Positions 1-9,051 of a stretch of 64,000 nt of DNA are shown one piece after another (position 1 is the stretch's first letter; every line of letters starts with the position of its first letter). The notes under the pieces are model-generated. The model was given only the letters and a program-made list of their open reading frames with translations, was not told where the DNA came from and did not search any database. This stretch comes from Adiantum capillus-veneris (Eukaryota; Streptophyta; Polypodiopsida; Polypodiales; Pteridaceae). The stretch covers positions 109,893,977 through 109,957,976 of the forward strand of contig CM043949.1 of assembly GCA_014529385.2 (NCBI GenBank), in the 5' to 3' direction. The position numbers were made by a program, and so were the translations under genes.

Positions 1-345
1 TAGATAGAATACTTTATTTATCAATCATCGTTATTTTAAAATGTTCCATTTATATAAATTACATGTAAAAAATTATTTGCACACAAATTGCATGGTTAAT
101 ATTTGTTTTTAATCTTTTTAAAGGACTCTCAAGCATTATCAATTTATCGCTAGTTTTAATGCTTCATTTACATAAATTCTCTGCAAAAATCTAAATACAT
201 ACAATTTGCATGTTAAATATTCTTTTATATCTTTTTAAAGAGTATCAATTATCGTCGCTTTTTGATTGCTACATTTACATAAATGCTATGTAAAAAGGTT
301 TGTGAACACAATTTGCTAGTTCAATTTGTATACTTCCAATGTTTT
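1..345. repeat. AT-rich tandem repeat, period about 110 bp
   Basis: Three diverged copies of one unit can be aligned by eye. The block reading TTTAYATAAATT, then an AATTTGCATG-like stretch, then CTTTTTAAAG, then ATCAATTATCG recurs from about 45, 163 and 270, and the tail of an earlier copy is visible at 15-43. The array lies just upstream of the kinase-like ORF and runs off the left edge. It could be a subterminal repeat of the kinase/hAT unit or an unrelated satellite; the sequence here cannot decide. Confidence 0.6.
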
Positions 346-700
346 AAATGTTTTGAAGATTTTAAATCGGTGTGTGCTTTGTTTGAATTAGTATGTGCGC
401 ACGGAGAAAAATATAAGTTACAAAATTCAATATATGTTGAAATGTTAAAGACCGTTAACATGTATTGTTTGATCTGAATTAAGTTCTTATAAACCATTTG
501 TTTGAACTGCTTTTTACACGTGTAACAGATTGCAATTTTAAATGAAGATTATATTCAATTTTTATCAGTATTTCCATAACATTTGTTAAAGTCTTCAAGT
601 GGTGGTTAAGAGTTTACCAGAGATAGTGTGAGAGTGGTAGTGTCATTCGCAACCATGAATTTGTATTTGATATGCTGTTTTTGTATTGTCCAGTGCAAAT
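346..700. other. Non-coding stretch with possible 3' splice acceptor
   Basis: No convincing coding region. A pyrimidine-rich tract ending in CAG at 691-693 (TTTTTGTATTGTCCAG) looks like a plant 3' splice site immediately before the kinase-like ORF. The ORF could therefore be a downstream exon whose N-lobe exon lies upstream or has been lost. Confidence 0.4.
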
Positions 701-1456
701 ATGACGCCAGATCAGAAGAAATGTATTATGCGTGCCATTCGTAAAGAATGTATTTTGGCAATCTCATCATGTGCATCTGACCGCATACAACAGATTAGTG
801 AAAGCGATGTCTACATCAAAGACATCACTAGCGCTATATGGGAGAACACAGAGCGCAGGTTGCGACTTGAAGGCCAATACGAGCTGTTGAGTCCAGCTGG
901 GATACGCTTAATCGACGGCGTTGCGGCTGCCCACCAAGCCGGTATAGTGCATAGTGACCTGCACCCGTTCAACGTAATGTTGGACTTTACACGTGCCAAT
1001 AAACCCTGCGTCAGTATCATTGACTGGGGTATGATGCTGAGAACACCTGCTAAGCGCGTGGCAAACAATTATTTGTCTCCAACCGCACAGTCGGACGAAG
1101 CAATTTTGAATGCACAGAGAGCAGGGAACGTCGAGATGGCTAAGCGACCGTGGATTGCTCCCGAACTATACGATCCACGGTGCGCAGATGCATACTCAAA
1201 AGCCAGCGATATTTATGCATTGGGCTACCTGTTCGACATGCTGGCAGATTTTTGGAGTGCAGCCAGAAAATTTTATTTTCTAGACGATGTTTTTCACCAC
1301 CCAGACGAAGATGTCATGAGAGCTATCCGAATTAAAGTAGATTGTTGGATGAAGTTAAAAGATCGGGACCAAAGAAGGAATGCTTCTGACGTGTTGATGT
1401 TTTTCAAACAACATTTAAAGACAGACCCTAATCCTATGCAACGTCCACTTTGTTGA
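701..1456 (+). CDS. Protein-kinase-like protein, C-lobe only
   Basis: An open frame of 251 codons from ATG 701; the frame is open a little further upstream without another ATG. Kinase C-lobe landmarks appear in order: catalytic loop HSDLHPFNVML (Asp and Asn kept, HRD Arg replaced by Ser), Mg-binding loop IIDWG (DWG in place of DFG), IAPELYDP (APE motif), SDIYALG (helix F Asp), and a D-x-x-RR motif matching the conserved helix I Arg. The glycine loop, VAIK lysine and helix C Glu are not in the ORF, so as it stands this is half a kinase. The CAG at 691-693 may be a splice acceptor for an upstream exon. It converges with the hAT transposase 420 bp downstream. A relative with the same DLHPxN...IIDWG signature lies at 51514-52137, also beside a hAT transposase, so it may be transposon cargo rather than a host gene. 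Confidence 0.6.
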   Translation: MTPDQKKCIMRAIRKECILAISSCASDRIQQISESDVYIKDITSAIWENTERRLRLEGQYELLSPAGIRLIDGVAAAHQAGIVHSDLHPFNVMLDFTRANKPCVSIIDWGMMLRTPAKRVANNYLSPTAQSDEAILNAQRAGNVEMAKRPWIAPELYDPRCADAYSKASDIYALGYLFDMLADFWSAARKFYFLDDVFHHPDEDVMRAIRIKVDCWMKLKDRDQRRNASDVLMFFKQHLKTDPNPMQRPLC

Positions 1457-1876
1457 ACTTGCACCATCATTTTATCCGATTTAAACATTTTTATGATATA
1501 CATGTCTTGTCAAGTGTATTCAAATTTTTAATGAAGTGTATTATCTGGTTTGAAGTGGTTCACCTAATTGAGTCACTTATCTTGCCTTGTGTATCTGGTT
1601 TGTTCAGAAGATATTCCACAAGGAATGTATATTATGTTTGGCATGGCAAACGAATATAAATTCAAGCAAGCACGCCCAGATACCCCTAGCACAATTAGAA
1701 ATCTGTTTGATGAGCAAGATGCTGCTTCAGGGCAACACAATTGAGATCGACAAACTATGTAATATCGCGACAAACTATGTACTATCGAGAATATGAAGCA
1801 TTGTAATTGCTCAAAACACATTTGAATACAAGGTCTTTTACAATGGTTTTTGACATTTGCTCATTCTACTCTCAAG
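1457..1876. other. Intergenic gap between convergent kinase and hAT ORFs
   Basis: No recognisable gene. It contains a 20-bp tandem duplication (CGACAAACTATGTAATATCG at 1748-1767, repeated with one change at 1768-1787). Being between two convergent ORFs, it should hold both 3' ends; no clear polyadenylation signal was picked out. Confidence 0.5.
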
Positions 1877-3796
1877 CTATATTGAATCAATTGAGTTGTT
1901 ATCTGGTTCTAAGTCTGAGTGTTGTGATTCTCCTTGTAATTCAACCTCCACATCTATTATCAAATTCTCTTCTATTTCGTCTACTGTGCATTGAGATACA
2001 CCAACATTGAAATCTTCTTCATTTTCGTTTTGACAATCATACAACCCGGTTGGCATTTCCTCCTCGTAGCCAGCACTTTTGATGTGATTCAGTATCTTTT
2101 CGTTGCAATAAATATACACTGATTTCTCTGCTTTGTCTGCTAATAGTTTGTTGCGAATAGTGTTGTGAACATACTTGTACATACTCCAGTTTCTCTCTGA
2201 ACTTGAGTTTGCTGCACATTGTGCGAGTACTTTCATTGCAAGAGGACGTAAGGTAGAGTAATGCTCTCCACCATTCATCATCCACCACTTCCATGCAGGT
2301 TGCTCTTTTGCCATTACTTGTACAAAATCATTCACAAAAGGACCTTCTTTTGATCTAAATGCACTCATTTCTTTGATGCAATCAATTCGGTCCTGAACGT
2401 TGGAGTAGAACGTGTTGACCACGTGATAGAAATCGCCTACCACTTCTGTATTGGACATCAGATCTAAATTCCAATACTCTGGATCTAGCATGTAAGCCAC
2501 GCTATGGAGTGGACTATGAGCGCTCTTCCACCTTGCATGAAAATACTTAGCTAAAATTTTCCGCTGTTTGCCAGAGAATGGTAATCGCCACTCCTTATCT
2601 ACTATAGACTTTTTCAGCTCTTCAGGATTTTCAAGACTCTGTTGGACTGACCACCATGTCATCCACACTTTGCCCAAGTTTGGAGCCCTTTGATCAAGAT
2701 TGCGGATCGGGAACATAACGGGCATCATTACATGGTATGCATCCATTACACTCCTCCACCAAGCAACCTTGTTTACATTGCCACGTAGATATGTAATTTT
2801 ATCCTTCACTGTTTCTTTCTGCTCAAGCTGCCATTCATCGAAGGACACGCAACTGAATGTGTCAATCACAGCACATTTATTACGGAGAAGTGATTCCAAG
2901 GTATAAAAGTGTGTGCAGAACCGAGTTTCAGCAGGAAGTTTCAGCATCACTAACATGCGCATCCTATACAAATCGAGCACTCTCTGTCGTTTCAAGATAA
3001 ATTTCACAACCTGATATGTTGTATCAATTATTTTAGCGAACCATGTGGTTTCTTCGCTAGTGTACCAATCTTTGAGCACCAAGTTCAAGCTGTGCGTATT
3101 ACAACCATTGGCAAAAATGTGCGGAAAGCACTTCTTTATTAATTTACTGGCGTTTTTATAATTCTTTGCGTTGTCCATCACAACCTGAACGACATGTTCA
3201 GCTCCAATTTCTTTAATTACATCAATCAAGGTCTCAGAAATGTATTTGCCACTTTTAATTGCACCAGAACTATCAATCGCCTTTATAAACGTTTCTCCCC
3301 TTGGACAAACAAGCATTACATTGATCAACGGTCTTCTCTGAACATTTGAGCAGCCATCAATCACAATCGTACACCCTGAAAGTGAAATATTCCCAAGTAT
3401 TATTTTGCCAACACGCTCTTTGACTTCGATGTAACATTTGTCCAAGAAAATATTTCTTATCGTGTGATAAGAAGGAGCTGAAAATCCTGGACCAAACTCA
3501 CCAATTTTCTTCCAAGCAGCCTTCCAATGATTACTGTCTACCATGACCAAAGCACTTCCAGTAAAGAATATTGCTTTGGCGAGTGCTGTTTGTGCTTCTT
3601 CTAGAGACTGCACTCGAAAGCTTTGATGCAATGATTTTTGACGCATTTGACAAAGTCCACCTTCATTGTGACGTTTAAAAGGAATACTGCCTGGAATTTC
3701 CTCTCCTTGCGCAGGTTGCTCTCTAAGGTTAGTTGGAGTCACTACAGGATCTGCGGAGTTAATATTTGGCTCTGAAAACTCTTGATTCGAAGGCAT
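1877..3796 (-). CDS. hAT-superfamily transposase core (DUF659 + hAT C-terminal dimerisation)
   Basis: A 639-codon ORF. After a variable N-terminus comes a DUF659/hAT catalytic core: first acidic position in TIVIDGCSN (residues ~145-155), second in VVMDNAKNY (~210), and a NGCNTHSLNLVLKD segment. The C-terminal dimerisation region is CAANSSSERNWSMYKY followed by HNTIRNKL (~525-550), which supplies the conserved Glu and Trp. The ORF is otherwise unbroken over the whole core, unusual among the elements here. It is in the same frame as the BED finger just upstream (3809-4084) and is separated from it by a single TAG at 3809-3811, so ATG 3796 may not be the true start. Known role of the family: cut-and-paste transposition with 8-bp target duplications. 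I could not define terminal inverted repeats for this copy. Confidence 0.85.
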   Translation of the reverse strand: MPSNQEFSEPNINSADPVVTPTNLREQPAQGEEIPGSIPFKRHNEGGLCQMRQKSLHQSFRVQSLEEAQTALAKAIFFTGSALVMVDSNHWKAAWKKIGEFGPGFSAPSYHTIRNIFLDKCYIEVKERVGKIILGNISLSGCTIVIDGCSNVQRRPLINVMLVCPRGETFIKAIDSSGAIKSGKYISETLIDVIKEIGAEHVVQVVMDNAKNYKNASKLIKKCFPHIFANGCNTHSLNLVLKDWYTSEETTWFAKIIDTTYQVVKFILKRQRVLDLYRMRMLVMLKLPAETRFCTHFYTLESLLRNKCAVIDTFSCVSFDEWQLEQKETVKDKITYLRGNVNKVAWWRSVMDAYHVMMPVMFPIRNLDQRAPNLGKVWMTWWSVQQSLENPEELKKSIVDKEWRLPFSGKQRKILAKYFHARWKSAHSPLHSVAYMLDPEYWNLDLMSNTEVVGDFYHVVNTFYSNVQDRIDCIKEMSAFRSKEGPFVNDFVQVMAKEQPAWKWWMMNGGEHYSTLRPLAMKVLAQCAANSSSERNWSMYKYVHNTIRNKLLADKAEKSVYIYCNEKILNHIKSAGYEEEMPTGLYDCQNENEEDFNVGVSQCTVDEIEENLIIDVEVELQGESQHSDLEPDNNSIDSI

Positions 3797-3808
3797 AGAG
3801 CTATATAT

Positions 3809-4084
3809 CTATCGTTTCTTGCCACCCTTTTCGGCGAGCTCTTCTCTCAAACGCTTTGCAACTGCAGGTGCATGAGAATGTTCACATTTTCTACAATTGT
3901 TTTTAGCGCTACCCGGGAAATGATCCCTAATACGTGGTGCACCGCCAGATTTTGTTGTGAAACAAAATTTACATTGCCACTCCATATATCGGCCGCATAT
4001 GTTGTGAGCATAATTCCACTCTTTGCCAAGAGCTTTTTTATTCTTTGGCTTCTTTGTACCACTTGTGCCCACATTTTGCTCCAT
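3809..4084 (-). CDS. BED-type zinc finger, N-terminal part of hAT transposase
   Basis: Starts at ATG 4084 and reads 91 codons to a TAG at 3809-3811. The BED signature is clear: conserved aromatic WNYAH, then WQCKFC (C-x2-C), then RIRDHF and a later Cys/His cluster (CRKCEHSH). BED fingers bind DNA and normally form the N-terminus of hAT transposases; the downstream transposase core is in the same frame. The sequence 5' of the ATG (reverse strand, 4102-4120) reads TTCTTTTCTCTTCAG, a good splice acceptor, so the gene may have a 5' UTR intron. The single in-frame stop between finger and core suggests a recent pseudogene, stop readthrough, or alternative use of separate proteins. Confidence 0.75.
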   Translation of the reverse strand: MEQNVGTSGTKKPKNKKALGKEWNYAHNICGRYMEWQCKFCFTTKSGGAPRIRDHFPGSAKNNCRKCEHSHAPAVAKRLREELAEKGGKKR

Positions 4085-4153
4085 TGCTTTTAAATTAAAA
4101 CTGAAGAGAAAAGAACAAGATGTTACAAACTGAAAACAATTTTTTATTTTCAA

Positions 4154-4892
4154 TATATATTATAATTTTAAAACCATTCAATATGAAAGTAATCATGATG
4201 CACAATATGAGATTTTCAATGCACGCTAGTCAATCCACATATCAATCACCTATATTGTGAGCAACCATACACATTGCAATGTAATCTATACATGGCGTAA
4301 TAACCATAACAATACTATGAATCTCTCTATGCAATTATTATTATAATGATTATTTATATGTCCACTTTGATTTGCAAACAATAAGACACATCTAATTTCA
4401 TTTGCTACAAAGTCATTTCATGCACTAATAATCTATCGTAATAAATAATGCAAACGAATATATAAACCAATACATGAACTAACACAAATAAATCTTCAAT
4501 ATAATCACCCAATTGGGGACTACTTGAATCCAGTGAAGGATTGTAGTCCACCCATGCAACCAATTCAATATATAAAAGCTACTTTAACCCAATCAAGGAT
4601 TATAGCTATTATATTGTAAATCAACTCAAATATAAGACTTCAAGGATCTTTATATGCCCGGTACACTAGTAGAGGACATCCGACCCTTGACTATCGACTA
4701 AACATTTACATATGCCCATCTTCCAAAACCAATTACAGCCCTCATTTGGACCAATGGCTTCTTCGTAATGAGCATGATTTCCCAAGTTTTTAGTTGTTTT
4801 GGTTTCATACCTTTATGTCGGTAAACGAATTAAAATTTTTTAGAAGTGGTTACCGAATTAAGAATCACGTCCAACCCAAAAAAGGACTTGTG
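4154..4892. other. AT-rich flank of the hAT gene, no gene recognised
   Basis: No coding signal on either strand. It should contain the promoter side and, if the element is whole, the right end of the kinase/hAT unit, but I found no inverted partner for the repeats at 1-345. The last five bases (TTGTG, 4888-4892) resemble, with one mismatch, the CTGTG after the copia element at 14001-14005. Confidence 0.5.
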
Positions 4893-5084
4893 TGTTGGGG
4901 TATAAAGCCCAATGTGGTCGCCCAGGTAAGTGGGTGGGCCGCCAGGTATGTACACATATTCTTTTGTAAAAACCTAATAAGAACTCACTATGCTCTACAC
5001 ATTACAGTAGAGCGAGTTCACCATATCGTCGTGCTCTTCTTCTCGCACTCTCTCTCGCGTCGCACTTCCGCTCGTACTCCTTCA
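4893..5084 (+). repeat. 5' LTR of outer copia element
   Basis: 192 bp, TG...CA ends, followed directly by AC and the tRNA-Met primer-binding site. It differs from the 3' LTR at about three sites, for example GTGGGTGGG versus GTGGGCGGG. Confidence 0.95.
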
Positions 5085-5446
5085 ACTGGTATCAGAGCTC
5101 AGATCGAGGCTCGGGGCAGCACTGCAGGAGGCTAGAGTCACCAACTCATATTGGAGTGAAATTTGACAGGCAAAGACACGGCCCCAAATCTTGTGGGATA
5201 GCCCGTTGGGCTTGGTGTGCTCAGAAGTTCATTCTGAGGTCATCTCGGTCACCGTTCGGCTTCGACAAAGTTCTGCACAGGACATTTTTGATTACGTGGT
5301 CTCAGCGGGTGCAGATCCGACTATGCAAATTTGGGGTTTTCAGCCTACGACTGCAGGTGCTGAGGATATCGACACTCCCAGAGTGTTGATTTGTGGCTGT
5401 CTACACATCGAAGGACGGCTCACAGTTCTTGGAGGCGTGTCACATA
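5085..5446 (+). other. Leader of outer copia element, left part
   Basis: Untranslated leader beginning with the primer-binding site at 5087-5098. Short open frames cross it but none resembles a protein. The leader is interrupted at 5446 by the nested copia element and resumes at 9052. Confidence 0.7.
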
Positions 5447-5628
5447 TGAAGGGGATCGGGGAGCACCACAGACGGAGAGTGAGTGAGAGAGAGAAGGAGA
5501 CAGACACGATGTGGGTGGGGAGACTCAAAGAGTGGTCAGCCCCCTATACACTTATGCTATGTATAAGGTATACAAGTTAGTGGGCGCCCAGACTATGGGC
5601 GGCCGGGCAAGACGCCTATACCCCAACA
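5447..5628 (-). repeat. 3' LTR of nested copia element
   Basis: 182 bp. On the reverse strand it starts TGTTGGGGTATAGGCG and ends CCCCTTCA, preceded by the polypurine tract AAGTGGGAGG (reverse strand, about 5630-5639). It lacks a 6-bp stretch present in the other LTR near 5611. Confidence 0.95.
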
Positions 5629-5707
5629 ACCTCCCACTTAAAGGCGACTGTGCCTTTAAGCAAGAGAACCTAGTCTAAAGACTACAAAAGGTGAGAGAAA
5701 ACTGCTC

Positions 5708-6313
5708 TCAACCGATACCCACTGGCTGGCTGTGATCGTGTGCATCCGGCTGTCCTGCTCCCGTGTAAGTCCATACACCACCAGACGTACCGCACACGTA
5801 CTGCAAGTATGTACGCAATACCTGCATATCTCCCTCGTGCACTATGCCATCATCAGTCAACAAACGACTGACAACCCCAACTGCAAATGCTCCCACTGCA
5901 GCTGCGATATCCGGTCTCAAGATCAACATCTCATACATGAGACCACCGAATGCCGATGCAATGCTAGCGGGCCCTGCTAGCTCTACGGAGCATGCATCAA
6001 CATATATATCCCTGGCAATAGGCATCTCTGACTGACAAGGCGTGTCAGCCACATGCATCTCCTGACTGTCCGCAAAAGACGCATCAACCTGTCGTGCAAC
6101 CTCAGAGCAAACCAGCTGCTCTAGGTGTCTGCTGGAAGACATATCCTGCACAACTATATCCCCATGCTCACTGTCGAGCATAGAAAGGAATGATTGTATA
6201 ATCGCTGACGTCTCAGCCTCCTCTGCAATCATCCACTGCAAACATGACCACTCAATCTGTTGTGACTCGCTAGAGCTCTCATGCTCTAACTCCGTATGTA
6301 TAGACTCTTGCAC
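5708..6313 (-). pseudogene. Remnant of copia RT/RNase H region fused to acidic sequence
   Basis: 201 codons. Only the middle is recognisable: FGGLMYEMLILRPDIAAAVG matches the GSLMYAM...TRPDIAFAVG segment at the end of copia reverse transcriptase, followed by VVSR. The N-terminal ~100 residues are Ser/Glu-rich with no copia counterpart I can name. The catalytic RT and RNase H motifs are absent. It lies in the same reading frame as the Gag and protease ORFs upstream, separated by stop codons. Likely a non-functional residue of a large internal deletion. Confidence 0.6.
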
Positions 6314-6571
6314 AACGTCCTCCTGTCGTGACTCACTAGAGCAAGACCGCTCTACCTATCTATCCTGCATAGAAGTATCTCGCACAACTGACTCTCTGCT
6401 TTGCTCAGTCACTAGAAAATCATGCATGTTTGACTCTGTCACCTCTCTGTGTGACTGCTCAAGTTGTGCCCCAACCGTGTGCACAACGAGCTCACTACTC
6501 TCCACTCCATGCAAAGCATCCTGCAACCCACAAGCAAAAGAGACTCGCCTGCTCTCTCGCTCTCTACCTGG

Positions 6572-7183
6572 CTACATGATCACAGAGACAACACCGTCTC
6601 TCACGTGATCCACATGCAATGGGTAACTTGTACCACTCCTGGCACCTCTCGCAATCACTAGCGAACCCAAATGCATCACAAAATCTCGCTCTCGTAGCGA
6701 AATTTGACATCCACAATCTCTAAGCTGACCAATCGAGATCAAACTCACTGTTAAATCTGGTACATAGCGTACATGTCGTAACAAGTAAGATGCACCACTC
6801 GGTAATGACAGTCTCACATCTCCTGCACCTGCTATCGCATGCACCGATCCATCGGTCAAACGTACACTACCAAGCATCTCGCTAGAATAGCTACAAAACC
6901 ATGCACGATGCGGCGTGACATGAAATATAGCATCTGCGTCTAGCAACCACTGCGAAGGGAGTGCACCATCCACATGTATAGCATCTCGTGCATAGCTCGA
7001 GGTAAAAGTGACATCCCCGTCACTAGTATACTCCGACACTACATCTGCCTCAACTGTCAAAGCAACTGAGTCCATGGCATCACTACATACATCTCTGAGA
7101 CTGCCATGTCTCCTACGATGTCGCATACGACGAAAACAACGCCATCTAACGTGTCTAGAATGACCACAATACCAACATGTCAC
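6572..7183 (-). pseudogene. Copia zinc knuckle and protease region (nested element)
   Basis: 203 codons. A CCHC knuckle (CWYCGHSRHVRWRC) opens the ORF. A protease-like domain follows, with WLLDADAIFHVTPHRAWF where the intact copia element has IIDSGTSLHVSP, so the catalytic D-S/T-G is replaced by D-A-D, which should abolish activity. The remainder (VRLTDGSVHAIAGAGDVRL, then VRYVPDLTVSLISIGQL) matches the copia protease/pre-integrase stretch well. It is in frame with the Gag ORF, separated by one TAG at 7184-7186. The integrase core that should follow is missing. Confidence 0.8.
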
Positions 7184-7537
7184 CTATCGGTGTGCTCGTG
7201 AATGTACATGTCTCACACGAGTCCGTGATGACTCAAATCTATCATACATATCATGTAATCTGCGCCAAAGTGCTCTCGAAGTAGTCTTATACATAACAAG
7301 AGCATATACAGATTCCGCAAGGTGCAAAGAGAGTGTAGATAGTACCATCTCCTCTAGCTCCTGCCACTGATCGTCAGACATGTTTGAAGGTCTACCTACA
7401 TCACCACTCAATGGTCGATGCAACCCTTGCTGTGTCAATGCATCAAGCATACACTCTCTCCATGCCGCAAAGTCTGACCCATCAAACACGCGCATCTGTG
7501 AGAGGTCACAGTCTGATCGATCACCTGTCTCTGCCAT
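7184..7537 (-). pseudogene. Copia Gag N-terminal region (nested element)
   Basis: The frame is open from 7702, but the likely start is ATG 7537 (MAETGDRSD). The copia Gag (UBN2-like) pattern follows: FDGSDFAAWRECMLDAL, then SDDQWQELEEMVLSTLSLHL, then AESVYALVMYKTTSRALWRRL, which parallels the Gag of the outer element. It ends at a TAG (7184-7186) after about 117 codons, well short of a normal Gag, in frame with the zinc-knuckle ORF. Deletion or stop gain are both possible. Confidence 0.8.
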
Positions 7538-7702
7538 GAGCACAATGTAGCAAACTAGAAAGCAAAACCACCTCACCAACAACACCTGGAAACTGTCTAC
7601 CAATATGGCCAGAAACACAATGTAAAACCTGTGAGACACACTCCAAAATAGAGCTCCCGCAATGTCAATACAAGCCTCGCATGCTCTAGTATCACACTGC
7701 AA

Positions 7703-8863
7703 TCTGTGAGCTAATCACCAAGCCCACACTGTGCGGTATCGATGCATACACACACACAAATCTCCCACCTGCAGAGAACACCGCACACAAATGCTGAGTG
7801 CAACCTACAATCTCTACCTAGATCGCATAAATGATACGCATAAAACTCCTGGGAAAATTTCGCCAGAGTTTCGACGCACAATGGCTATCAACACAAAATA
7901 ACCATTGTCCTGCAAGCTCAATACAATGAGCAATCAATGCGCATCAAACTACACTCAATATACATGCATAAGCTCTGCAAACCTGTGTCCAACAAATGCT
8001 CACAAAGAGTACCACAGGTGATCATACATGTCATCCATAACCAACCTCTGCACTTGCTCACAAGATCTACTGCTCACCACATAAGCATACATAGAGCATT
8101 ACCCGCTCAAACACCATGTATGCAAGCCACAACACTGCAGAAGAACCACTCAACTGCAATTGGCAACACCTGTGGGAGTACTAGACTCAACCTGTACCTG
8201 GGAGTCAAACCCGATCTTGTAACACCTCATATGTGCCTGCTACCTGCAGTGTACACGGGTAAGCTGTCTGCAGCAAAGAAAACAACAGAGCCCAAAACTG
8301 TCATGAAAAACAGTCTTTGTGTTTTTAATTTCAGACCCACCTGCACTCCGAATCAGAAAACGATTCCTTCTACAAAGTCGTAGAGCACAAACCCAGCTCC
8401 GTTTTGAACCAAAACGTTTTGGAATCGAAGCTCTGTAGCTCAAGTTATGAGCAAAACACTAGACTGCTGTCAAACTGCCAAAAAACTGAACGACTTTCTT
8501 CTGTGCTTCTTTGAGCTCATAGAAAGGCTCAAACTCACTTCCCACCTCGATGCATGAGCTGAATGCATCAATCTCACAATGCTTCCATGTCTATGGAAGC
8601 TCCAAGCTCCAACCTGTTGCCGATGTAGCCGTTGCAAAACTTGCCCGAAGAGGGAAAATGATGTGCACTGTGGGCTGATCTGTAGAGGAACTCTGATCTG
8701 TGAGCACTAGGAAGCTCTTGAGAGCTCTCCTGCAAGCCTCTGTATGGCTTTCCACAAACCTCCTCTATTTCTTTGCTCAGATCTGTGACCTCTCCGCCAT
8801 AGCTGACGAGTTCATCGCGAAGCCGTCCATCTACGCTCTCACACCTGTCGCTCTGATACCAAT
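7703..8863 (-). other. Leader of nested copia element
   Basis: About 1.2 kb between the Gag start and the primer-binding site at 8850-8861. No recognisable gene; long for a copia leader. Confidence 0.6.
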
Positions 8864-9051
8864 TGAAGGGGATCGGGGAGCACCACAGACGGAGAGTGAG
8901 AGAGAGAGAGAAGGAGACAGACACGATGTGGGTGGGGAGACTCAAAGAGTGGTCAGCCCCCTATACACTTATGCTATGTATAAGGTATACAAGTCAGTGG
9001 GCGCCCAGACTATGGGCGGCCGGGCAAGGCACAGACGCCTATACCCCAACA
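8864..9051 (-). repeat. 5' LTR of nested copia element
   Basis: 188 bp, same termini as the 5447-5628 copy plus a 6-bp insertion. Bordered on the right by the ACATA target duplication. Confidence 0.95.

Larger units (their letters stand above)
5447..9051 (-). mobile_element. Nested Ty1/copia element, deletion derivative
   Basis: A reverse-strand copia element inserted in the leader of the outer one, with a perfect 5-bp target duplication ACATA at 5442-5446 and 9052-9056. LTRs are 182 bp (5447-5628) and 188 bp (8864-9051), differing mainly by a 6-bp indel. The primer-binding site is TGGTATCAGAGC (reverse strand, 8861-8850). Coding capacity is reduced to Gag, zinc knuckle/protease and a scrap of the RT/RNase H end; integrase and most of RT are missing. 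It could only have moved with enzymes supplied in trans. Confidence 0.95.

Noticed and set aside
5191..5580. 129-codon ORF spanning the outer copia leader and inner LTR
   Set aside because: It crosses the insertion junction of the nested element, so it is a chance chimera.
7937..8383. 148-codon plus-strand ORF
   Set aside because: Lies antisense in the leader of the nested copia element, no domain.
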